A stretch of DNA of 5,046 nt from an uncultured Rhodospirillales bacterium (GTDB taxonomy: Bacteria; Pseudomonadota; Alphaproteobacteria; Rhodospirillales; 2-02-FULL-58-16), in assembly GCA_913053795.1 (NCBI GenBank), contig CAJXGZ010000184.1, positions 1-5,046 of the forward strand. Direction: 5' to 3'. The notes beneath the pieces are model-generated. The model made no database searches. It had not been told where the DNA came from and worked only from the letters and a program-made list of their open reading frames with translations. The position numbers and the translations under genes were made by a program. Below are positions 1 to 5,046 of the stretch, piece by piece. Position 1 is the first letter of the stretch; the number at the start of each line of letters is the position of its first letter.

Positions 1-1
1 C

Positions 2-217
2 AGTGGAATTCATTGGGTTATTGTTGGAGGAGAAAGCGGCCCTAAGTCACGGCCAATAAAGAAAGAGTGGGTTCAAAACATCCAGCGTCAGTGCAGCAGG
101 CAAGACGTGGCGTTCTTTTTCAAACAGTGGGGCGGCAAGAACAAGAAAAAGGCGGGGCGGCAATTAAACGGGCAAATTTATAACGAATATCCTTCGTTTG
201 CCTTAGCCGCGGAGTAG
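2..217 (+). CDS. DUF5131 (phage Gp37/Gp68-like) protein, C-terminal end only
   Basis: This open frame runs in from the left edge and stops at TAG 215-217, giving 71 residues. The start lies outside the window. It contains VIVGGESGPKSRP near residue 6 and FFFKQWGGKNKKKAGR near residue 42. These match, from memory, the conserved C-terminal part of the DUF5131 / phage Gp37-Gp68 family (PF07505), which is related to radical-SAM proteins. The N-terminal cysteine cluster expected for the family would be outside the window and cannot be checked. Members often sit in phages, prophages and mobile islands, frequently beside a 'three-Cys-motif partner' gene; their biochemical role is not established. 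A hand count gives 106 G+C in the first 217 bases (about 49%), lower than the next gene (38 of 60 in one sampled stretch). This suggests, without proving, a horizontal origin. The family call is fairly sure; the function is unknown. Confidence 0.82.
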   Translation, partial: SGIHWVIVGGESGPKSRPIKKEWVQNIQRQCSRQDVAFFFKQWGGKNKKKAGRQLNGQIYNEYPSFALAAE

Positions 218-246
218 CCGCCATTTCCCGCGGCGCGATTATTTTT
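206..246 (+). terminator. possible intrinsic terminator of the DUF5131 gene
   Basis: GCCGCGG at 206-212 pairs perfectly with CCGCGGC at 228-234. The 15-base loop contains the TAG stop codon. A T-rich run (ATTATTTTT, 238-246) follows after three bases. An alternative smaller stem, GCCGC 217-221 with GCGGC 230-234, leads into the same T run. The form is consistent with a rho-independent terminator, but the loop is long and the T tract is interrupted and slightly displaced, so confidence is modest. Confidence 0.4.
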
Positions 247-337
247 GACTTTAACGGCGCTCCACGAAATCCCAGCCTCTTCAGTCTTGGAAAATTCATG
301 TAGTGTCCCGCAAACAAAGTGCGTGTACTTTAGGACC

Positions 338-1153
338 ATGACTGAAAAATACGTCTGGCCGGTGAAGGCCTACAGCAACGATTCCTTTCTCGACAGCCGC
401 GAGGCGCGGCCCCTTCGCATCTTGTCCGAATACATCGAGCCGGACGCGCGCTTCGCCGAGTTCCAGATTTCCGACACCATCGTTTTCTTCGGTTCGGCCC
501 GCACCCCGTCCCGCCACGAGGCCAGGAAAAACCTGAAGGCCGCAAAAATGAACGGCGCCGGCGTCGAGGACGCCGAACGGGACTTGGCCATGTCGCGATA
601 CTACGAAGACGCCCGCTGCTTGGCCAAGCGCCTGACCAAATGGTCCAAGGGCCTGGAAAAGGGAACGCGGCGGTTCGTGGTGTGCTCCGGCGGCGGGCCG
701 GGAATCATGGCGGCCGCCAACCGCGGCGCCTCGGAAGCCAAGGGGATCAACATCGGCCTCAACATCTCCCTTCCCTTCGAGCAGGAGGAAAACGACTACA
801 TCACCCGCGAATTGGCGTTCGAATTCAACTACTTCTTCATGCGCAAATTCTGGTTCACTTATCTGGCCAAGGCGTTGATCATTTTCCCCGGCGGCTTCGG
901 CACCATGGACGAGTTCTTCGAGTTGATGACCCTGATCCAGACCCGCAAGCTGAAGAAAATAATGCCCATTGTCCTTTACGGGACCGAATATTGGAGCGAG
1001 GTGATCAATTTCGACGCCATGGTCCGCCACGGCGTCATCTCGAAAAGCGATTTGAACCTTTTCAGACAAGCCGACAGTGTGGACGAGGCCTATGACTTCA
1101 TCGTCGGGGAGTTGGCGGCGAAGGCCATGAAGGAGCCGGGAGGAAGCCTTTAG
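338..1153 (+). CDS. LOG family (TIGR00730) Rossmann-fold protein, putative nucleotide 5'-monophosphate phosphoribohydrolase
   Basis: The 271-residue product is a cytosolic Rossmann-fold protein of the LOG / 'lysine decarboxylase-like' group. Characterised LOG enzymes split cytokinin riboside 5'-monophosphates into free base and ribose 5-phosphate; the substrate here is unknown. The first strand reads TIVFFGSAR (residues 47-55). A nucleotide-binding loop SGGGPGIMAAANRG follows at 117-130, and the family signature PGGxGTxxE is intact as PGGFGTMDE at 184-192. About 30 charged residues (57-88) separate the first strand from the next helix, so this is the longer bacterial form rather than the compact ~190-residue type. 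ATG 338 is chosen although the frame stays open to TTG 245: the extra 31 residues look unlike the family, and AGGA (332-335) precedes the ATG, though only two bases away. The gene converges on the DUF2336 gene. No clear promoter was found upstream. The family is certain, the substrate is not. Confidence 0.9.
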   Translation: MTEKYVWPVKAYSNDSFLDSREARPLRILSEYIEPDARFAEFQISDTIVFFGSARTPSRHEARKNLKAAKMNGAGVEDAERDLAMSRYYEDARCLAKRLTKWSKGLEKGTRRFVVCSGGGPGIMAAANRGASEAKGINIGLNISLPFEQEENDYITRELAFEFNYFFMRKFWFTYLAKALIIFPGGFGTMDEFFELMTLIQTRKLKKIMPIVLYGTEYWSEVINFDAMVRHGVISKSDLNLFRQADSVDEAYDFIVGELAAKAMKEPGGSL

Positions 1154-1165
1154 TGCAGGTTGGCG

Positions 1166-2443
1166 TCAACTGGAAAAATAGTCGATGTACCAAACAAGGT
1201 CCTCTTCCGACAAGGGAAAGCCGCCGCCGGAGGCTTTCAGCATATCTTTCGGCTTAAGGTTAGCGACCCGCGTCTGCAGGGCCATGGCCACCCGCATACC
1301 CAAACCCGCCTTCCAAGCCAGTGCGCAAATGGCCTTGCCGCTTCCCGAAGCCAGCATTTCCTTGGCCGTCTCCGCCCCGATTCCGGCCATTAGCGCCAAG
1401 GCGTGGCGAACGAAGGCGAGGTCTTTCTCTTCGATGGCTTTGGTGATGATTTTTTCGTTTAGCTTTCCTTCGGCGAACATTCTTTTCGCCCTTTCATCCG
1501 CCAACTCACGGCCGGAATCTTCTTCAACGCTATCGCTATCGCCCTCTTCGATGCGGTGACGCACCGATTGGCGCAGTTCGGCCGCCAGTTTCTTATCCAA
1601 GCCGCTTCGCTTGATCAGGGTCTCCACCAGCGTGGCGCTGACGAAACTGGCGATGCGGCGGATCATCCTGAGCGGCAGGTTCTCTCGCTGCACAATGGGC
1701 TTGTGCAAATCCACCGCCGCGACGGCGATGGTGGCGATGATTCCCAAGGTTTCGTCGCTAATTTTGGCGGTCTTGTTATTCAGCAGGGCTTTGGTCGCCT
1801 CGATGCTACGGGTTTTCACAATAGCGCTCGCCACCGTCTCAATCAGATTTTTGCGGCGCGAAAGGGCCGCCAAGACCTCATCGCCGACGGCGTCGGCGAT
1901 GAGGTTCAGAAGATCCTCGGCGCTCAATAGAGGCGAATACTCAAGCACCGGCGCGGAGACGATCGCCTCCACGTCCCGCGCCAGTTTTTGAACGATGTGG
2001 CTGGGCACGTTCTTCGCTGACTTTATTTCTTCGGATATGATGGCCCTCACCAGCGGCAGCTGGTCCTGGGCCAGGGCTTCGAGAACCTCAATGGCCATTT
2101 CGACTAAACGCTCCTGTTCCTCCTCCTTGAATGTGGGAACCAGCCGTCCGATCTTTCGCGCCAGTTCCAAGCGGACCTCATCTTCCGTGTCCTTGGAAAG
2201 AATTTTGTCGGCCTGAAGGGGCGTTCCCTCGTTGCGCGCCACTTCCCTGCGCACTTCGCATGACTCATCGGAAGCGAAGTAATACAGCAACTCCGGTTCA
2301 AGATCTTCGCATCCCGCCAGTTCGCGCCGCTCCTCGACGGCGCCCTCGGCGGCGATTTTCTTGGATTTTTCGTAGCTTTGGCGTTTGCGCTTGGAGGATT
2401 TTCCGCCTTTATCCTCTCGACGTCCGAGAACCCAATCCAGCAT
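1166..2443 (-). CDS. DUF2336 domain protein with HEAT-like helical repeats
   Basis: This 425-residue all-helical protein matches DUF2336 (PF10098), a family found mostly in Alphaproteobacteria and lacking a settled function. After a basic N-terminus (residues 12-30, many Lys/Arg), short HEAT-like repeats appear: ASDESCEVRREVARNEGTP near 57-75 and SKDTEDEVRLELARKIGRL near 83-101. The family hallmark APVLEYSPLLSAEDL follows at 164-178. An acidic linker (299-312) precedes a C-terminal helical bundle. No signal peptide, membrane segment or catalytic motif is visible, so a cytosolic scaffold or regulatory adaptor role is inferred from the fold alone. ATG 2443 begins 2 bases after the stop of the flagellin-like gene. 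No strong Shine-Dalgarno is visible before it, so translation is probably coupled to that gene. The stop lies 12 bases from the stop of the convergent LOG gene, with no obvious terminator between them. The family call is strong; the role is unknown. Confidence 0.88.
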   Translation of the reverse strand: MLDWVLGRREDKGGKSSKRKRQSYEKSKKIAAEGAVEERRELAGCEDLEPELLYYFASDESCEVRREVARNEGTPLQADKILSKDTEDEVRLELARKIGRLVPTFKEEEQERLVEMAIEVLEALAQDQLPLVRAIISEEIKSAKNVPSHIVQKLARDVEAIVSAPVLEYSPLLSAEDLLNLIADAVGDEVLAALSRRKNLIETVASAIVKTRSIEATKALLNNKTAKISDETLGIIATIAVAAVDLHKPIVQRENLPLRMIRRIASFVSATLVETLIKRSGLDKKLAAELRQSVRHRIEEGDSDSVEEDSGRELADERAKRMFAEGKLNEKIITKAIEEKDLAFVRHALALMAGIGAETAKEMLASGSGKAICALAWKAGLGMRVAMALQTRVANLKPKDMLKASGGGFPLSEEDLVWYIDYFSS

Positions 2444-2445
2444 CG

Positions 2446-3519
2446 TTAAGCCACAAGGTTAACGAGAGCTTTGGTTAGGTCCGTGTTCTTGCCCAACGAG
2501 ATCGCCTCAAGATACAGGCCCCTGACGCTCATCGCGGAACTGACGAGGGCGGTGTTGATGTTGTTCAGCCGGAAACTATCAACCTCGGCCGCCTTCATTT
2601 CAACCAATCCGGCCGCCGTCTTTTCTTCGATCAGGTCGTTGAAGCCGGCCAGCTTGATGTCGATCTGGTCATCGTAAAAACTGGCCGCGGTCTGAGCCGA
2701 TTTGAACGCCGAGATCACGCCAAGCAGAATGTCCTCGGCGTCATGCAAATCATCTTCGGCGCGGGTGCGGCCGTCCGCCGTTGAAAGCCCCGCGTAAAGC
2801 CAACCGTCAAGAACCTTGACGCCGGACCGGGTGATGGTCCCCGAATACTGAGTGGCGGCGGCGGTGCCGAAAGCCGTGGTGAAAGTGACGGTGTCGTCGG
2901 CGGCGGTAAAGCTATCAAGCTGTATGTTGCTGCTGCTTAGGCCCACGTATGTGCCCGTGTACGCGCCCGTGGAATCGACGAAGCGCCTGAGTTGCCCCAA
3001 ATCCCGGTCTCGCCGCCAGATGTAATCGCCGGATTCCTTAATGGTGTAATCAGAACCGACGAAAGTCGGCGAAAGCGTTTTGGTGGCGCCGTTGATCTTA
3101 TAGGCGTACGAATATTTGACTTGCGACGCGCTGCCGAGAAGGTTCGGATTTATCCCCATATCCTCCGCTTCAATGTTGAAGCGCCTTAGATAGGAATCAA
3201 AGGAGTTGGAATAGCCGGGGAAACTGAGCGGGATTCCGTAATTCGCCTTAAACGTAATGGTCGCCATTTTATCGAGCAAATTCTTGATGTTGTCGCCTCT
3301 GGAGACGAGTCTATCAATGAAGTTAATGGCTTTTCTGATATCCTCCTTGAGGTCCCGGTACTTATCGGCTTTCTGGTTTACGGAGTTGACCTGCCGGCTA
3401 ATGGTGTCGGAAACATTCTTCTGCTCACGCTGGACTTTTTGCGCATTGTACTTGTCAAGCTGGAACAACAGCAACGTATTACCGAAACTTTGTGGGTTTA
3501 TAGCCGAAAGTACGGTCAT
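2446..3519 (-). CDS. flagellin-like structural protein (divergent), possible filament or secreted protein
   Basis: The 357-residue product is real by codon use, a good Shine-Dalgarno (GGAAG, minus strand 3531-3527, 7 bases before ATG 3519) and a tight fit to the next gene. Residues 1-92 are predicted helical with heptad-like spacing. Residues ~93-250 are rich in Gly, Ser, Thr, Asp and Tyr, as in beta-rich variable domains (for example TAADDTVTFTTAFGTAA). Residues ~255-357 are helical again. The C-terminal part (AEDILLGVISAFKSAQTAAS, then EMKAAEVDSFRLNNINTALV) resembles in pattern the C-terminal helices of alphaproteobacterial flagellins. There is no cleavable signal peptide, no Cys and no membrane segment, as expected for flagellar-type export. 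The classical N-terminal signature around SGxKVNSAxD is not recognisable, and the N-terminus is unusually charged. It could instead be a hook-associated-type or unrelated coiled-coil surface protein. It heads an operon with the DUF2336 gene. The flagellin relationship is inference; the gene itself is secure. Confidence 0.6.
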   Translation of the reverse strand: MTVLSAINPQSFGNTLLLFQLDKYNAQKVQREQKNVSDTISRQVNSVNQKADKYRDLKEDIRKAINFIDRLVSRGDNIKNLLDKMATITFKANYGIPLSFPGYSNSFDSYLRRFNIEAEDMGINPNLLGSASQVKYSYAYKINGATKTLSPTFVGSDYTIKESGDYIWRRDRDLGQLRRFVDSTGAYTGTYVGLSSSNIQLDSFTAADDTVTFTTAFGTAAATQYSGTITRSGVKVLDGWLYAGLSTADGRTRAEDDLHDAEDILLGVISAFKSAQTAASFYDDQIDIKLAGFNDLIEEKTAAGLVEMKAAEVDSFRLNNINTALVSSAMSVRGLYLEAISLGKNTDLTKALVNLVA

Positions 3520-3526
3520 GACGGTT

Positions 3527-3531
3527 CTTCC
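3527..3531 (-). promoter_or_regulatory. Shine-Dalgarno of the flagellin-like gene
   Basis: Read on the minus strand this is GGAAG, seven bases before ATG 3519. It supports that start codon. It lies just downstream of the second TTAGAGTTTT leader repeat (3545-3536), so anything binding that repeat could affect ribosome access. Confidence 0.7.
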
Positions 3532-3535
3532 GCCG

Positions 3536-3595
3536 AAAACTCTAACGCGAAACGTCCCCGCCCGTTTCTCTGGCTAAGTCCCGCAAAAACTCTAA
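3536..3595 (-). repeat. pair of TTAGAGTTTT direct repeats in the operon leader
   Basis: AAAACTCTAA occurs on the plus strand at 3536-3545 and again at 3586-3595. On the minus strand, the sense of the transcript, it reads TTAGAGTTTT. Copies are exactly 50 bases apart start to start. The likeness continues with a GCGG after each copy (TTAGAGTTTTTGCGGGA and TTAGAGTTTTCGGCGGAA). Both copies lie downstream of the predicted transcription start, so they are probably in the 5' untranslated RNA. They could be binding sites for a DNA- or RNA-binding regulator; no known motif was recognised. Confidence 0.6.
3549..3568 (-). promoter_or_regulatory. hairpin in the leader between the two repeats
   Basis: GAAACG (plus 3549-3554) and CGTTTC (3563-3568) form a perfect 6-bp stem with an 8-base loop. 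On the transcript strand the loop reads GGCGGGGA. The hairpin sits symmetrically between the two TTAGAGTTTT copies. No T run follows, so it is not a terminator. GGA in or next to a loop is typical of CsrA/RsmA sites, and the Shine-Dalgarno also contains GGA. That link is only a suggestion, since many Alphaproteobacteria lack CsrA. Confidence 0.4.
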
Positions 3596-3607
3596 TTGAC
3601 GTCCTGT

Positions 3608-3637
3608 ATGATAACACTTTTTTAACCATTTTGGCAA
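3608..3637 (-). promoter_or_regulatory. sigma70-type promoter of the flagellin-like/DUF2336 operon
   Basis: On the minus strand a -35 box TTGCCA (3637-3632, five of six bases of the consensus) is followed after 18 bases by a -10 box TATCAT (3613-3608, five of six). A TG one base before the -10 gives the extended form TGTTATCAT. Transcription would begin near 3601, leaving a leader of about 80 bases before ATG 3519. The spacer is A-rich. This is the best-matching promoter seen in the window. No sigma28 or convincing sigma54 promoter for this gene was found, which is unusual if it is a true late flagellar gene. Confidence 0.6.
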
Positions 3638-3691
3638 ATCCTAGGCGCCGGCGGGGGAGACCGCGCACCCTGCCTATTAAGAAAAAATAGC

Positions 3692-3711
3692 GTTATGATA
3701 AATTTCATACC
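3692..3711 (+). promoter_or_regulatory. inverted repeat and possible -10 upstream of the GGDEF gene
   Basis: TATGA (3694-3698) and TCATA (3705-3709) form an inverted repeat around a 6-base A/T centre. Its left part includes TATGAT (3694-3699), an acceptable -10 box 40 bases before ATG 3740. No good -35 lies 16-18 bases upstream (TGCCTA at 3671-3676 is poor), so the promoter may need an activator. The inverted repeat would be well placed as an operator. Confidence 0.35.
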
Positions 3712-3728
3712 AAATAGCAATAATAAAT

Positions 3729-3737
3729 AGGGGCCCC
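3729..3737 (+). promoter_or_regulatory. Shine-Dalgarno AGGGG inside a GGGGCCCC palindrome, GGDEF gene
   Basis: AGGGG (3729-3733) is a good ribosome binding site six bases before ATG 3740. An in-frame TAG at 3728-3730 excludes any longer reading frame, fixing this as the start. The Shine-Dalgarno is also half of the perfect 8-base palindrome GGGGCCCC (3730-3737). That palindrome is self-complementary between molecules but too tight to fold as a hairpin by itself. Confidence 0.6.
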
Positions 3738-3739
3738 AC

Positions 3740-4834
3740 ATGGAGCCGGTTGAATCCTTCTCCGAAGCGACGAAATGCGCCCGGTCCGCCATCAAGATCA
3801 TGGCGGAAAAACGCATCCTCCCCTACCCCCGAAACTTCACCATCTGGTACGCCTATTTTTCGGGCAAATACCCGGACCTGACCGCCATCCTGAAGAAGTT
3901 TCTTGATAAAAAAGATTATTTCACCGAAGACCGCAACACGCTGATCTACCAGAAATTCTTTGGCTTCGATCAATTGGGCCAAGCCGTCCGCCAGATCACC
4001 GCCGAGGCCAGCCTCGCCCTCAACGCCGCATCCGAAAACATTAAATGCCTTTGCGACGAAACCAAAGGCGCGAGGAAAGACATCGAGGCCTGCTGTTCGC
4101 GCCTGGAAAGAGTCGGCGGAACCGGCGAGATTAAGGCGTTGATCGAAGAGATGGTGGCCAGGGTCCGCCGGTTGGCCGCCGCCAGCCAAGAAATGGAAAA
4201 GCGGCTGAACGCCAACTACATTAAAATGGCCGAGCTTCACCGGAGCATCGAGGAAAGCCAGCGCGAAGCCATGACCGACGCCCTGACCGGCCTCTCCAAT
4301 CGCAAACTGTTTGACTCCTGCTTGCGGCTCGCTTGCGAAAACCCAAGGAAAGCCGCCTCTCTTTGCGTCATCCTGATGGATGTGGACAACCTCGGAGAAT
4401 ACAACGACACCCACGGCTTTGGCTCCGGCGACGAAGCGCTGAAGGCGATCGCCAGGGCGCTGTCGGAAACCGTCAAGGGACGTGATCTGGCGGCCCGTTC
4501 CGGCGATGACGAGTTCGCCGTGCTGACCGTTCGCACCTTGCTGCTGGACGCCAGCAACCTGGCCCGGTCTTTCCGCGGTTCGGCGGGCATCGGCAAGCGG
4601 GCCATGGACATCGGCGGCGAGGACGGCATGAAACACCGCGTCACCTTGTCCATCGGCGTCGCCCAGTTCGAACTCGGAGAACCCCTGAACCGCTTCATGG
4701 AAAGGGCCAAACACGCCCTCCACGCCGCCAAGCGCAACGGCCGCAACCAAGTCGTTGCAGCGGAAAAGACCAGCGCCGGTTTGGTTTTCTGGGACGAGGA
4801 CCACGTCAGGCTGCCCCCCGGAAGCGCTTCATAA
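3740..4834 (+). CDS. GGDEF domain protein with degenerate GDDEF active site and alphaproteobacterial N-terminal helical domain
   Basis: The 364-residue, apparently soluble product has three parts. Residues ~10-76 form a helical domain (PRNFTIWYAYFSGKYPDL at 30-47, ending near YQKFFG) that I associate with alphaproteobacterial diguanylate cyclases. Residues ~80-178 are charged and coiled-coil-like and could dimerise. The GGDEF domain follows (~178-340), opening with the intact TDALTGLSNR (179-188). Active GGDEF domains make c-di-GMP from two GTP. Here the signature at 255-259 is GDDEF: the second Gly is Asp256, while Asp257 and Glu258 are kept. The metal Asp214 and N222-D223 of the DxDxxxxxND element are kept, but the usual Phe-Lys is Leu-Gly (218-219). 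The inhibitory RxxD site is KxxD (246-249), and the late RADxALY motif reads RAKHALH (322-328). It may be a weak or inactive cyclase, or act as a binding protein. It is divergent from the flagellin-like operon. No transmembrane, PAS or EAL domain is seen. Confidence 0.9.
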   Translation: MEPVESFSEATKCARSAIKIMAEKRILPYPRNFTIWYAYFSGKYPDLTAILKKFLDKKDYFTEDRNTLIYQKFFGFDQLGQAVRQITAEASLALNAASENIKCLCDETKGARKDIEACCSRLERVGGTGEIKALIEEMVARVRRLAAASQEMEKRLNANYIKMAELHRSIEESQREAMTDALTGLSNRKLFDSCLRLACENPRKAASLCVILMDVDNLGEYNDTHGFGSGDEALKAIARALSETVKGRDLAARSGDDEFAVLTVRTLLLDASNLARSFRGSAGIGKRAMDIGGEDGMKHRVTLSIGVAQFELGEPLNRFMERAKHALHAAKRNGRNQVVAAEKTSAGLVFWDEDHVRLPPGSAS

Positions 4835-4904
4835 CGCCGCTTAAATAATCCGAGAATGGTGCGCTTTGCTCGGCGGCGGCGCCTGGGCGTCCCCCCGATT
4901 TTTT
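4835..4904 (+). terminator. possible weak terminator after the GGDEF gene
   Basis: After the stop, CCGAG 4850-4854 can pair with CTCGG 4869-4873, supported by an outer CGCCGC 4835-4840 with GCGGCG. A second small stem, GGCGC 4878-4882 with GCGTC 4887-4891, comes next. A run of six T lies at 4899-4904, about seven bases after the last stem. The T run is not directly against a strong stem, so this is only a possible terminator. Confidence 0.3.
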
Positions 4905-4910
4905 CCTTGA

Positions 4911-4939
4911 ATTTTTAAAAATATCCCTATCTTTATAAT
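4911..4939 (+). promoter_or_regulatory. A/T palindrome and TATAAT box, possible promoter for a gene beyond the right edge
   Basis: ATTTTTAAAAAT (4911-4922) is a perfect 12-base palindrome. A perfect TATAAT follows at 4934-4939. The nearest -35-like TTGAAT (4907-4912) is 21 bases away, too far for a standard sigma70 promoter, so an activator would be needed if this works. The stretch is strikingly A/T-rich against its surroundings. No open frame starts before the window ends. Confidence 0.3.
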
Positions 4940-4961
4940 AGTTTATGTGCTCCTTTGTGAA

Positions 4962-4985
4962 GTGAAGGGCGATCTTGCCCTTCGC
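4962..4985 (+). other. hairpin GTGAAGGGC / GCCCTTCGC in the right-hand intergenic region
   Basis: Bases 4962-4970 pair with 4977-4985 in a 9-bp stem (one T-G wobble) around a 6-base loop. No T run follows on the plus strand. On the minus strand the hairpin is followed by CTTCACAAAGG, also not a T tract. It could be a leader structure downstream of the TATAAT at 4934-4939, or a weak terminator for a gene reading in from the right. Confidence 0.4.
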
Positions 4986-5046
4986 TAGCGGGCTTTGAAA
5001 ATGGCTGGAATTTTGACATTCGCCGTTTATTGGGGAACCGACGCGC

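Noticed and set aside
245..337. TTG 245 as the start of the LOG protein, adding 31 residues
   Set aside because: The extra residues do not resemble the family and no convincing ribosome site precedes TTG 245. ATG 338 fits the expected N-terminus better.
296..1069. Long minus-strand open frame (257 codons) opposite the LOG gene
   Set aside because: It is antisense to a clear family protein, its translation shows no recognisable motif, and such shadows are common in G+C-rich DNA with strong codon bias.
1158..1171. Small hairpin GTTG-GCGT-CAAC between the convergent LOG and DUF2336 stops, as a bidirectional terminator
   Set aside because: The stem is only 4-5 bp with no T run on either strand, so it is not supported as a terminator.
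1166..2443. Several plus-strand open frames of 70-126 codons opposite DUF2336
   Set aside because: They lie entirely inside a well-supported gene on the other strand, lack ribosome sites and resemble no known protein.
3632..3646. Plus-strand sigma54-like promoter TGGCA-N8-GGC before the GGDEF gene
   Set aside because: The GG and GC dinucleotides are correctly spaced, but the -12 element lacks TT. The same bases are better explained as the -35 box of the minus-strand promoter.
3640..3652. Overlapping palindromes CCTAGG, GGCGCC and GCCGGC
   Set aside because: Short overlapping six-base palindromes in a G+C-rich patch are expected by chance and show no placement that implies function.
3677..4804. 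Long minus-strand open frame (375 codons) opposite the GGDEF gene
   Set aside because: The plus strand encodes an unmistakable GGDEF protein. The antisense translation is low-complexity Gly/Ala/Val/Phe-rich and shows no family likeness.

Overview
The window looks like a piece of an alphaproteobacterial chromosome, probably Rhodospirillales-like (Magnetospirillum or Rhodospirillum relatives) or a metagenomic relative. This rests on three things: a full-length DUF2336 protein, a GGDEF protein with the N-terminal helical domain I associate with that group, and a moderately high G+C with frequent GCC/GGC/CGC codons. No rRNA, tRNA, CRISPR array or insertion sequence was seen.

Layout. (1) Bases 2-217, + strand: the last 71 codons of a DUF5131 (phage Gp37/Gp68-like) gene. 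It is visibly less G+C-rich than the next gene and ends in a plausible hairpin terminator. (2) 338-1153, +: a complete LOG/TIGR00730 family Rossmann-fold nucleotide phosphoribohydrolase-like protein. (3) 1166-2443, -: a DUF2336 HEAT-like repeat protein that converges on the LOG gene with a 12-base gap. (4) 2446-3519, -: a 357-residue protein built like a flagellin (helical ends, Thr/Ser/Gly/Asp-rich beta-type centre) but without the classical N-terminal flagellin signature. It lies directly upstream of DUF2336 with 2 bases between them, so the two form an operon. (5) 3520-3739: a 220-base divergent intergenic region with a good sigma70-type promoter for the minus-strand operon. The operon's ~80-nt leader holds two copies of TTAGAGTTTT flanking a hairpin. 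(6) 3740-4834, +: a GGDEF protein whose signature reads GDDEF and whose inhibitory site reads KxxD. (7) 4835-5046: no gene. It holds a possible terminator, an A/T palindrome with a TATAAT box, and a hairpin that may lead a gene beyond the window.

How the genes may work together (inference). The flagellin-like protein, the DUF2336 protein and the divergent degenerate GGDEF protein form the most interesting block. It could be a small surface or filament module in which a c-di-GMP-related protein and a HEAT-like adaptor control a divergent flagellin-like secreted protein. The LOG and DUF5131 genes look unrelated to it.
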